NCBI GenBank assembly: GCA_000688615.1
Contig: JHVA01000001.1
Coordinates: 3,844,001-3,908,000, forward strand
Reading direction: 5' to 3'
Length of the DNA stretch: 64,000 nt
From: Acidobacteriaceae bacterium KBS 146
Lineage (GTDB): Bacteria; Acidobacteriota; Terriglobia; Terriglobales; Acidobacteriaceae
Under the pieces are notes generated by a model. The model did no database searches and was not told the DNA's origin. It worked only from the letters and a program-made list of their open reading frames with translations. Positions 40,825-50,582 of the stretch are shown here, in pieces. Position 1 is the stretch's first letter; the number at the start of each line of letters is the position of its first letter. Made by a program: the position numbers and the translations under genes.

Positions 40825-40993
40825 GCAGGGCGTGTTCCGCGTCCGGCAGTAAGTGGGAAGCATCCAAAGGATAGGCCGCGCTGCAACTCCGAGCTCGATT
40901 GCGGCCTCTCAGGAATTTCCTGGGCTCATAACCCGCTGTTTTGGAAACAGGTCTCCGTTCCAGCTTGAGTCGCCGGAACGTTGAGGAGATGGA

Positions 40994-41848
40994 ATGGCAG
41001 AGACAGGCAAGCGGCGAACGTGGTTTATCACAGGAAGCTCGACTGGGTTCGGGCGTCTGCTGGCTGAGGAAGTTTTGAAGGCCGGGGACAATGTGGTGGC
41101 TACCGCTCGCAAGGTGGAACAGGTCGCCGATCTTCAGCAGCAGTATCCCGACCATGCCCTCGCCCTCCCTCTGGATGTCACCCGGCAGGACCAGATCGAC
41201 AGCGCGGTCGCGAAGACACTGGAGCGCTTCAAGAGCATTGACGTCCTCGTCAACAACGCGGGTTATGGTGTAACCGGTGCTATTGAGGAAGTCTCCGATG
41301 CCGAGCTCGAGCCGATGTATGCGACCAATGTGTTCGGCCTTCTGCGAGTGACGCGCGCCGTTCTTCCGCAGATGCGAAAGCAACGCAGCGGAAACATCCT
41401 CAACCTGTCCTCGATCGGCGGTCTTACCGCAAGCCCCGGCTGGGGACTCTATCAAAGCACCAAGTTCGCGGTCGAAGGGCTCTCCGAGGCGCTCGCCCAG
41501 GAGGTCGCTCCTCTGGGAATTCGCGTGACGATCATCGAGCCCGGCCCCTTTCGCACAGACTTCCTTGGCCGTTCGGGTGTTGAAGCACAAAATCGAATCG
41601 AAGACTATAGAACGACAGCGGACAACGCACGCCGTTATAGAAGCGAACAGCATGGCAAACAGCCCGGAGATCCTTTGAAGGCTGTGCAGGCGATGATCGA
41701 CGTCGTGAACTCCCCAAATCCTCCCTTGAGATTGCTGCTGGGCGCAGGTGCCCTGCAGCGTGTACGTCAGAAACTGGAAGCATGGCAGAAGGAGATTGCG
41801 TCCTGGGAAACGGTAACGGTGGGCGCAGACTTCCCGGCTGGGCAGTAA
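40994..41848 (+). CDS. Classical SDR-family oxidoreductase
   Basis: 284 residues. The NAD(P) loop is WFITGSSTGFGRLLAEE (TGxxxGxG), with DVLVNNAGYG, catalytic Ser in NILNLSSIGG and Tyr-x3-Lys in YQSTKFAVEGL. The DVT after the second strand and the Arg in ATARKVEQV hint at NADP(H). Substrate unknown; the family includes sugar, steroid and carbonyl reductases. It has its own GAGGAG ribosome-binding site and lies 73 bp upstream of gnd. Being placed inside a pentose-phosphate gene run suggests a link to NADPH, but this is only context. Confidence 0.85.
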   Translation: MAETGKRRTWFITGSSTGFGRLLAEEVLKAGDNVVATARKVEQVADLQQQYPDHALALPLDVTRQDQIDSAVAKTLERFKSIDVLVNNAGYGVTGAIEEVSDAELEPMYATNVFGLLRVTRAVLPQMRKQRSGNILNLSSIGGLTASPGWGLYQSTKFAVEGLSEALAQEVAPLGIRVTIIEPGPFRTDFLGRSGVEAQNRIEDYRTTADNARRYRSEQHGKQPGDPLKAVQAMIDVVNSPNPPLRLLLGAGALQRVRQKLEAWQKEIASWETVTVGADFPAGQ

Positions 41849-41921
41849 GGCTGCTCAAAGACAATTCTGAAGATACGTCGATTGCCGGAGATGGCGATCG
41901 CACAGCGAGAAAGGAAAGACG

Positions 41922-42827
41922 ATGGAACTTGGACTGATCGGACTCGGAAAGATGGGCTTCAATATGGCCGAGCGGCTCAGGCTGGCCGGACATAAGGTTG
42001 TTGGCTTTGACTTCAATAAAGATGCGACGGCAAAGCTCACCGAGTCCGGATCCCTGGGCGTGAACTCGCTGGAAGATCTGGTGAAAAACCTTTCGGCGCC
42101 CCGCGCGATCTGGATCATGGTTCCGTCGGGAGATCCCGTCGATCAGACGATCGCCAAGCTCGAGCCGCTCCTGGAAAAAGGAGACACCCTCATCGATGGC
42201 GGAAACTCGAATTACAAAGATACTCAGCGACGTTACGAGCAGGTCAAGAAGAAGGGATTTGAGTTCGTCGATTGCGGAACCTCCGGTGGCGTATGGGGCC
42301 TGAAGGAGGGCTACAGCCTGATGATCGGTGGAGATATGGGGCCGGTCGATCGGCTGAAGCCGATCTTTGAGACGCTTGCTCCCTCCCCAACCGAGGGCTG
42401 GGGCCATGTCGGTCCATCTGGATCGGGTCACTTCGTCAAGATGATCCACAACGGGATCGAGTACGGCATGATGCAGGCTTATGCCGAGGGGTTCTCCATC
42501 CTTAAGGCAAAGGAAGAGCTCGGGCTCGACCTCACACAGATCGCGCACATCTGGCAGAAGGGATCGGTGGTGCGTTCGTGGCTGCTGGATCTGACTGCGG
42601 AGGCTTTGGACCAGAATCCGACGCTGGCAGGTCTCGAGGCATGGGTGCCGGATTCGGGCGAGGGCCGCTGGACGGTGACGGAGGCGATCGACCTGAACAT
42701 CTCGGCGCCGGTGATTACGGAATCGCTGATCCGCCGGCTGCGGTCACGCGAAGAGAACAACTTTACCGATCGCATGATCTCGATCATGCGCGGGGCCTTT
42801 GGCGGCCATGACGTCAAGAAGGCTTAA
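41922..42827 (+). CDS. gnd: 6-phosphogluconate dehydrogenase, decarboxylating (short, GntZ/YqeC type)
   Basis: 301 residues, much shorter than the 470-residue E. coli enzyme, and typical of the short class. The Rossmann loop is ELGLIGLGKMGFNMAERL; the substrate signature is LIDGGNSNYKDTQRR with FVDCGTSGGVWGLKEGYSLM. Catalytic Lys is in GSGHFVKMIHNGIEYGMMQA. The Asp that ends strand two (GFDFNKD) favours NAD+ over NADP+. It makes ribulose 5-phosphate and CO2. The ribosome-binding site is AAAGGAAAGACG. zwf follows after 28 bp, so they are co-transcribed. Confidence 0.93.
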   Translation: MELGLIGLGKMGFNMAERLRLAGHKVVGFDFNKDATAKLTESGSLGVNSLEDLVKNLSAPRAIWIMVPSGDPVDQTIAKLEPLLEKGDTLIDGGNSNYKDTQRRYEQVKKKGFEFVDCGTSGGVWGLKEGYSLMIGGDMGPVDRLKPIFETLAPSPTEGWGHVGPSGSGHFVKMIHNGIEYGMMQAYAEGFSILKAKEELGLDLTQIAHIWQKGSVVRSWLLDLTAEALDQNPTLAGLEAWVPDSGEGRWTVTEAIDLNISAPVITESLIRRLRSREENNFTDRMISIMRGAFGGHDVKKA

Positions 42828-42855
42828 CTCTGAAAAGAACGTAAGGAAGATCGAT

Positions 42856-44412
<1,557 letters not shown>

Positions 44413-44422
44413 ATTCCTATAG

Positions 44423-44458
44423 TCCCGGCAGAGAGTGGGAAGAGACTCTTTGCCGGGA
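44423..44458 (+). other. Intercistronic stem-loop between zwf and pgl
   Basis: TCCCGGCAGAGAGT (44423-44436) and ACTCTTTGCCGGGA (44445-44458) form a 13- to 14-bp stem with a short loop. No T-run follows, so processing, stabilising or attenuation of the transcript is as likely as termination. Confidence 0.65.
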
Positions 44459-44502
44459 TCACAAATCATTCACGCATCCCTTCGTCAAACCAAAAGAGAA
44501 AT

Positions 44503-45297
44503 ATGCCGCGTCCTGTCGTTGTTACCTACCGTGTCTCTTCTACTCCGGCCGAGGTTGCGAAGGCCGCTGCTGAACTCTTTACCTCCGCCGTGCAGACAGC
44601 GGCGAATGCGCGGGGTATCGCGCGTGTTGCGATCTCCGGAGGAACGACGCCGAAGGCGATGTTCGCCCTCCTTGCAGATCCTGCACAGCCCTTCGTCAAA
44701 GAGATTCCCTGGGACAAACTCGATCTTTACTGGGTGGACGAGCGCAGTGTCGGCCCCGACGACGCTGAGTCCAACTACAGGATGACCCGCGAGGCTCTGC
44801 TCTCGAAGGTTCCTCTGGCGCCTGGACAGGTCCACCGCATGGAAGGCGAGTTGAACCCCGAGGAAGCAGCCGCACGCTATGAAGCCGTGATTCGCAATGG
44901 CTTTCGGCTTGAAGGAGCGGAGACGCCGACCTTCGATCTGATCCTGCTGGGCATGGGCGATGATGGGCACACAGCTTCGCTCTTTCCCCATACGGAAGCT
45001 CTCAACGAACTTGGCCGAATCGTGGTCGCGAACCACGTGCCGCAGAAGGATACCTGGCGCATCACCCTGACGTGGCCGGTCATCAATCAGGGCAGGGAAG
45101 TGGCCTTTCTGATTGAAGGCACGGGCAAGGCAAATGTGCTGCACGAGGTCTTCCAGGGGTCCTATCAGCCCGAGACCTATCCTTCGCAGATCATTCGTCC
45201 GGCAAGCGGCAAGCTGACCCTCTTGCTCGATGCAGCCGCCGCCGCTAAGCTGCCCGAGCCGACAAACGGCGTTGGAACTTTGGAGCTCAAGGGATGA
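44503..45297 (+). CDS. pgl: 6-phosphogluconolactonase
   Basis: 264 residues of the DevB type. Motifs: VAISGGTTPKAMFALLAD, VDERSVGPDDAESNYRM and LLGMGDDGHTASLFPHTEAL with the catalytic His. It hydrolyses 6-phosphogluconolactone between the Zwf and Gnd steps. The ribosome-binding site is weak (AAGAGAA). Its TGA stop overlaps the ATG of glk (45294), so glk translation is coupled. Confidence 0.95.
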   Translation: MPRPVVVTYRVSSTPAEVAKAAAELFTSAVQTAANARGIARVAISGGTTPKAMFALLADPAQPFVKEIPWDKLDLYWVDERSVGPDDAESNYRMTREALLSKVPLAPGQVHRMEGELNPEEAAARYEAVIRNGFRLEGAETPTFDLILLGMGDDGHTASLFPHTEALNELGRIVVANHVPQKDTWRITLTWPVINQGREVAFLIEGTGKANVLHEVFQGSYQPETYPSQIIRPASGKLTLLLDAAAAAKLPEPTNGVGTLELKG

Positions 45298-46340
45298 TTC
45301 TTGCTGGCGATGTAGGCGGTACGAAGGTTCACCTGGCACTTTACAACTTCGAAGGAGGGCAGCTCCATCCGCTGCGCGACCAGAAGTTTCCTGCGGGCCA
45401 GTTCGCTTCCCTCGATGAGATCGTGAACAAATTCCTTGCGGGTTCCGGCGACCAGAAGGCGGCCAATCGCGAGGAGATTCTCGCGGCATGTTTCGGTCTC
45501 CCCGGTCCGGTGCGTGACGGCAGGCTGAAGCTGACCAATCTGCCCTGGACTCTCGACGTCCGCGATCTTTCGCGTTCGCTGCAGATCAAACATGTCTTTC
45601 TGATCAACGATCTTGAGGCCAACGGCTACGGCATTCCCGAGTTGGCTCCGGACATGATCTACACCCTGCACGAAGGGGACGAGAATGCTACAGGCCATCG
45701 TGGCCTGGTCTCTGCGGGCACAGGTCTGGGCGAGGCTCTGCTGATATGGAACGGAAAGAAACACTATCCCATCCCCTCAGAAGGCGGCCACTGCGATTTT
45801 GCGGCGCGCTCCAACCGCGAGATCGCGATGCTCGATTATCTGCGGAACAAACTGAAGGGCCGTGTGAGCTTTGAGCGGGTCGTCTCCGGGCTGGGGTTGA
45901 AGAATATTTACGGATTTTTGCGCGACGTCGAAAAGCTCGACGAGCCGAAGTGGCTGTGCGATCGCATGGCTGCGGAAGACCCCAACATCGTGATCGGCGA
46001 GTGTGCCGAGGATGGGTCGAGCTCCATTTGCTTCGAGACGATGAAGATCTTCGCCTCCGCCTACGGCGCGGAGGCCGGGAACCTCGCTCTGAAGGTGCTG
46101 GCGACCGGTGGCATCTACCTTGGCGGCGGCATTGCTCCAAAGCGGCTGAAGACCATGGAAAATGGCTTCTTTATGCAGGCCTTCCTTGACAAGGGCCGTA
46201 TGTCGGCACTACTGCAGTCGATGCCGGTTCGTATCATTCTGGACGATACCTGCGCGCTGCTGGGAGCCGCGGCCTATGCCGAGGCTCGCGCTGTCGAGGC
46301 CGGAGGAGCCTCGGAGCGCGCAGCCTCCATCCAGGGCTAG
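45294..46340 (+). CDS. glk: Glucokinase (Glk family)
   Basis: 348 residues. Phosphate-binding loop ILAGDVGGTKVHLALYNF; catalytic Asp in VFLINDLEANGYG; second Gly loop LVSAGTGLGEALLIW; and VLATGGIYLGGGIAPK before the C-terminal part. It belongs to the E. coli-type Glk group, not ROK, because the ROK zinc Cys cluster is absent. It makes glucose 6-phosphate from glucose and ATP. It overlaps pgl by four bases. Together with GH15 upstream it would feed the pathway. It is followed by an unrelated exported aminopeptidase gene after 84 bp. Confidence 0.94.
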   Translation: MILAGDVGGTKVHLALYNFEGGQLHPLRDQKFPAGQFASLDEIVNKFLAGSGDQKAANREEILAACFGLPGPVRDGRLKLTNLPWTLDVRDLSRSLQIKHVFLINDLEANGYGIPELAPDMIYTLHEGDENATGHRGLVSAGTGLGEALLIWNGKKHYPIPSEGGHCDFAARSNREIAMLDYLRNKLKGRVSFERVVSGLGLKNIYGFLRDVEKLDEPKWLCDRMAAEDPNIVIGECAEDGSSSICFETMKIFASAYGAEAGNLALKVLATGGIYLGGGIAPKRLKTMENGFFMQAFLDKGRMSALLQSMPVRIILDDTCALLGAAAYAEARAVEAGGASERAASIQG

Positions 46341-46424
46341 GCCGACCCGTCAGTCACAAATCTGCTGTGTTGATGCGGGCTTTGTGCGGTACAGGAAGGT
46401 GCAGTTGGGTATCCTTGAAAGGAT

Positions 46425-49022
46425 ATGTTTTTCAAGAATGCCATTCGTCGCACCATCGTCCCTGTCATCGCCCTCGCCTTTGCCTCCGCTGCGCTTCAAG
46501 CGCAGCGCCTTCCGGAAGGAGTGCAGCCGGAACATTATTCGCTTACGCTGACGCCCGATCTCAACGCAGCGACCTTCAGCGGCGAAGAGACGATCGACGT
46601 TGTCCTGGATGCTCCGAGCAAGACCGTGACGCTTAACGCGGCCGAGATAAAATTCCTCTCTGTGAAAGCGGGGTCGCAGACGGCCGAGGTCTCTCTGGAC
46701 AGCGCGAAAGAGCAGGCGACGTTCACCTTTCCCCAGGCGCTTCCCGCCGGAAAGGTCATGCTGAACATCAGCTATACCGGAATTCTGAACGACAAGCTGC
46801 GAGGCTTTTATCTTTCAAAGACGAAGGCGCGCAACTATGCGGTAACGCAGTTTGAGCCGACGGATGCGCGACGCGCCTATCCCAGCTTCGACGAGCCCGC
46901 GTTGAAGGCTACCTACGACATCACGCTTGTGATCGATGCTGCCGACAACGCGATTGCGAACACCCAGATCATCTCCGACAAGCCCGGCCCCATCGCAGGC
47001 AAGCACACGGTGAAGTTTGCCACGACACCCAAAATGTCGACCTACCTGGTCGCGTTCCTTGTAGGTGACTTCAAGTGCACCACAGGGAAGGCGGATGGCG
47101 TGCCGATCCGGGCCTGCTCGACTCCGGACAAAGTTGCGATGACGAAGTTTGCACTCGAGAGCGCGGAGTACATTCTGCCGTACTACAACAAGTACTTCGG
47201 GATTAAGTACCCCATGCCCAAGCTCGACATGGTGGCGCTGCCCGACTTTGAGGCCGGCGCGATGGAAAACTTCGGCTGCATCACCTATCGCGAGACCGAC
47301 CTGCTGGTCGATGAGAAGACTAGCGCAATCCCGGCAAAGAAGCGTGTTGCCATCGTTGTGGCGCACGAGATGGCGCACCAGTGGTTTGGCGATATGGTGA
47401 CCATGCAGTGGTGGAACAATCTTTGGCTCAATGAAGGGTTCGCCAGCTGGATGGAGTCCAAGCCGGTTGCGAAGTGGAAGCCTGAGTGGAACTTCCCGCA
47501 GGACGACGCGCAGGACCTGGATGCGACGCTCAATCTGGATTCGCAGAAGACCACCCGGACCATTCGCGCCAGGGCAGAAACACCGGAAGAGATTAACGAG
47601 ATGTTCGACGGCATCGCCTACGGCAAGGCGGGTGCCGTTCTCGGCATGGTCGAGAACTATCTGGGCGAAGAGGTCTTCCGTCAGGGAGTTCACAACTACC
47701 TTGCGGCGCATCTCTACGCCAACGCCACTGCGGAAGACTTCTGGAACGCGCAGACCGAGAACTCGCATCAGCCCGTCGACAAGATCATGCAGAGCTTCGT
47801 CGCGCAGCCCGGTGTGCCGCTGCTCAGCTTTTCGCAGAAGACCGGTGAGGGCGTCCCCGTCACGCAAAGCCGCTTCTTCCTCTCGGGCACCGCGGCTGAC
47901 GCCTCCCAGCAGTGGACAGTCCCGGTCTGTCTCAAGACGAACGGAAAGCCAGACTGCCGCGTTCTGACGCCGGAGCAGCATACGCTCGCGGTACCGTCCG
48001 CATCCGGGCTCTTTTATGCCAATGCCGCGGCGAAGGGCTACTATCGCACCGCGTACACGCCGGAACAGATTGAGACGCTTGTGTCCCATGCAGAGACCGG
48101 CCTGAACCCGCCGGAGCGGATCGGTCTGCTGGGAGATCGCTGGGCGTTGATGCGGGCAGGGCAGGGCGAAGTCGGCAGCTTCCTTGACCTTGTGCTGGCG
48201 CTGCGAAAAGATCCGAATGGACTCGTCATGGAGAGTGCCCTGGATAAGGTGAGGGCGATCGACGCCCGGATCGCGACCGAGGATCAGCGGCAACAGCTTG
48301 CAGCAGTTCTGCGAAACGAATTCAGCCCGGTGTATACCTCTCTGGGGCATCCCGCAAAAGGGGAATCCTACGACCGTCAGCAGTTGCGGGCAGAGCTGAT
48401 GGAGATCCTCGGCGAAGCGAAGGATCCTGCCGTCCTGGCCGAGGCCAAAGACCTGACAGACCGTGCCTATGGCCCAGGAGCGCGCAAGGACAAGGGGCTC
48501 GATCCTATCCTCACGCGAGCAGCCATCTCGGTTACGGCCGAGCATGGAGACACCGTGCTGTACGACAAGGTCATGGCGGCGAGCAGAGATGCCAGCGACC
48601 CTGGCCTACAGTCCGAGGCACTCCGCACACTTGCCCTGTTCAGCGATCCCGCCCTGGTTCGCCGCACCATGGATTACGTCGTATCCGGACAAGTGCGGAA
48701 CCAGGACAGCTGGATCCCGATCGCGATTCTGCTGTCGACCCGTGAGACGCGCGAGACGACGTGGGACTACATTCAGAAGAACTGGGAAAAGGTGCACGCG
48801 CAGCTGACCACCAACTCCGGATCGCGCATCGTCGCGGCAGCAGGAAGCTTCTGCTCCGTGGAGAAGCGCGATGAGGTTGGAGGCTTCTTCAAGACCCATA
48901 AGGTTGATGCTGCGGAGCGCACGCTGGCGAAGGCGCTCGACAACATCGACGACTGCGTTCGGTTGCGCTCCGCACAGGAACCTCATCTGCAGCAATGGCT
49001 GGCCAAGCAGACGAAACCGTGA
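46425..49022 (+). CDS. Exported M1-family aminopeptidase
   Basis: 865 residues with a signal peptide (IRRTIVPVIALAFASAALQAQ, cleavage near residue 26). The exopeptidase motif is FEAGAMENFGCITYRE, and the zinc site is VVAHEMAHQWFGDMV (HExxH, about 313-317) with the third ligand Glu in NEGFASWMES. The C-terminal half (about 530-865) is a helical ERAP1_C-like domain. It removes N-terminal residues from peptides in the periplasm or outside. Length is normal for M1. The stop overlaps or abuts the MFS gene start. Confidence 0.94.
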   Translation: MFFKNAIRRTIVPVIALAFASAALQAQRLPEGVQPEHYSLTLTPDLNAATFSGEETIDVVLDAPSKTVTLNAAEIKFLSVKAGSQTAEVSLDSAKEQATFTFPQALPAGKVMLNISYTGILNDKLRGFYLSKTKARNYAVTQFEPTDARRAYPSFDEPALKATYDITLVIDAADNAIANTQIISDKPGPIAGKHTVKFATTPKMSTYLVAFLVGDFKCTTGKADGVPIRACSTPDKVAMTKFALESAEYILPYYNKYFGIKYPMPKLDMVALPDFEAGAMENFGCITYRETDLLVDEKTSAIPAKKRVAIVVAHEMAHQWFGDMVTMQWWNNLWLNEGFASWMESKPVAKWKPEWNFPQDDAQDLDATLNLDSQKTTRTIRARAETPEEINEMFDGIAYGKAGAVLGMVENYLGEEVFRQGVHNYLAAHLYANATAEDFWNAQTENSHQPVDKIMQSFVAQPGVPLLSFSQKTGEGVPVTQSRFFLSGTAADASQQWTVPVCLKTNGKPDCRVLTPEQHTLAVPSASGLFYANAAAKGYYRTAYTPEQIETLVSHAETGLNPPERIGLLGDRWALMRAGQGEVGSFLDLVLALRKDPNGLVMESALDKVRAIDARIATEDQRQQLAAVLRNEFSPVYTSLGHPAKGESYDRQQLRAELMEILGEAKDPAVLAEAKDLTDRAYGPGARKDKGLDPILTRAAISVTAEHGDTVLYDKVMAASRDASDPGLQSEALRTLALFSDPALVRRTMDYVVSGQVRNQDSWIPIAILLSTRETRETTWDYIQKNWEKVHAQLTTNSGSRIVAAAGSFCSVEKRDEVGGFFKTHKVDAAERTLAKALDNIDDCVRLRSAQEPHLQQWLAKQTKP

Positions 49023-50278
49023 GCATGCCCGTAGAGATTCGGAGAGAACAAACGTTTGCGATCCGCCAGTGGGCCCCCGCTCTGTCAATGACCTTGCTGG
49101 GGCTGCTCAGCTACGTGGATCGCAGTGTGCTCGCAATCCTCAGTCCCACCATACTTGCGTCGCTCCACCTCTCGGCCACGCAGTACGGCTACGCCATCCT
49201 CGTCTTCAGCCTCTGCTACATGCTGGCGAATCCCATCTGGGGTCTCTGGATGGACCGCACCGGTCTGTGGCTTACAACGTTGGCTGCAGTCGCGGTATGG
49301 TCGCTGGCTTCGGGCAGTCATGGCCTGATGATGGGATTCGCCGGAATGTGCGTTGCGCGCGGTGTCCTCGGCTTTGGCGAAGGCGCTACCTTTCCGGCAG
49401 GATTGAAGACCGTAACCGAGACGCTTCCCGAAGAGAAGCGGGCCTTCGGATTGGGGATCGCCTACAGCGGAAGCTCACTGGGAGCAGCGTTGACGCCGCT
49501 CCTGATCACGCCAGTGGCTTTGCGTTGGGGGTGGCGTGCTGCCTTCGGTGTGACGGCTGTGCTCGGGCTGCTCTGGATTGCCTTATGGACGACCCTGCGG
49601 CTTACCGGTTGGTATGCTGAGCCGGCACGGCCACAAATCCTGACCGCGGCCACTGCGATCACCGGACAGTCCCGCTGGAATAGAAATCTGTTTGCAGCAG
49701 CGGCGGCGTACGGTCTGGGCGCGGCTCCTCTCGCCTTTGGCTTGTATGCCGCGCCTCTCTATCTCACGCGCGTAATGCATCTTGGGCAGGCCTCGTTAGG
49801 CCATCTGCTCTGGCTTCCTCCGGCAGGATGGGAACTCGGCTATCTCGTCTTCGGCAGAATCGCAGACCGAAGGCGCCTCAACGATCTCAACCGAGGCCGC
49901 AGCCGCCGGCCGGGCAGTGTCTTCCTGCTCCTCTCCGTTGCCGGATTCCTCATCATGCTCGCTCCCGCGGCCGCCCGCTGCTCCTTCCCGGTGACGGCAA
50001 CAATGCTGTTGTTCTTCCTGCAGATGTTTGTCGCGGGAGGCTTCGTGGTATTTGCCCTGGCTGACGGCATGGCAGTGTTGCCCAAAGAGCATGCGGCGTT
50101 TCTGGCGGGCTTCAGCATCTCCGCCTGGGCATTTGCGACGGGGCTGCTGATGCCTCTGCTCGGTCACCTGTTCGACGGCCAACGCTACACGCTCACGTTC
50201 TGGCTGGTGGCAAGCCTGCCACCGGTGGGGACAGCACTGTGGTGGCTCCTCTGTGCTCGCAGGCAGCACATCCGGTAA
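49019..50278 (+). CDS. MFS transporter (ACS/hexuronate-type)
   Basis: 419 residues from a GTG at 49019 whose GTGA overlaps the aminopeptidase stop; the ATG at 49025 is an alternative and a start at 48995 is less likely. About twelve membrane segments. The first, APALSMTLLGLLSYVDRSVL, is the D-R-x-x-L type start of the anion:cation symporter group, and NPIWGLWMDRTGLWLTT is the conserved 2-3 loop. GFGEGATFPAGLKTVTETLP matches the helix-5/6 region of hexuronate or organic-anion carriers. Substrate unknown. No Shine-Dalgarno is seen, in keeping with coupling to the upstream gene. Confidence 0.88.
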   Translation: MSMPVEIRREQTFAIRQWAPALSMTLLGLLSYVDRSVLAILSPTILASLHLSATQYGYAILVFSLCYMLANPIWGLWMDRTGLWLTTLAAVAVWSLASGSHGLMMGFAGMCVARGVLGFGEGATFPAGLKTVTETLPEEKRAFGLGIAYSGSSLGAALTPLLITPVALRWGWRAAFGVTAVLGLLWIALWTTLRLTGWYAEPARPQILTAATAITGQSRWNRNLFAAAAAYGLGAAPLAFGLYAAPLYLTRVMHLGQASLGHLLWLPPAGWELGYLVFGRIADRRRLNDLNRGRSRRPGSVFLLLSVAGFLIMLAPAAARCSFPVTATMLLFFLQMFVAGGFVVFALADGMAVLPKEHAAFLAGFSISAWAFATGLLMPLLGHLFDGQRYTLTFWLVASLPPVGTALWWLLCARRQHIR

Positions 50279-50582
50279 GGAGATGTCGTCCTTCTGCGGT
50301 CGATCTCGAAACAAGGTAGAACCAATAAATCCAATCCCGACAACAAGATTCCGGGAACAGGCTCGGTCTCGTCATCTGTAGTAACCGTGCGGATTTAGCA
50401 GTTTCTGGCCTTCAAAAACTCCTCCCAAAAAACACTCTTGACAATCGTTCTTTACAACATGAATTCTTAGTTACATTAATCAAATTGGTCTGACCTTACC
50501 GCGCAAGCGAAGTGGCAAACAGCATCTTCAGAGACGCGGAAGCGACCAAATGAATGCAGCAGCCTTTTGAGAGGTCATACGA
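50279..50582. other. Upstream region of the Oar-like receptor (304 bp)
   Basis: No gene seen. TTGACA at 50438 could be a -35 element, and GAATTC at 50461 (17 bases on) a poor -10. The AT content rises at 50400-50480, as expected for a promoter. A GAGAGG ribosome-binding site lies near 50569. Confidence 0.4.

Noticed and set aside
39308..41653. A 781-codon open frame on the minus strand across tkt and the SDR gene
   Set aside because: Although it also crosses the 210-bp spacer, its product shows no family motif and both overlapped plus-strand genes are certain; high GC makes such mirror frames common.
46815..48545. A 576-codon open frame opposite the M1 aminopeptidase
   Set aside because: Antisense to a fully conserved enzyme with no domain of its own.
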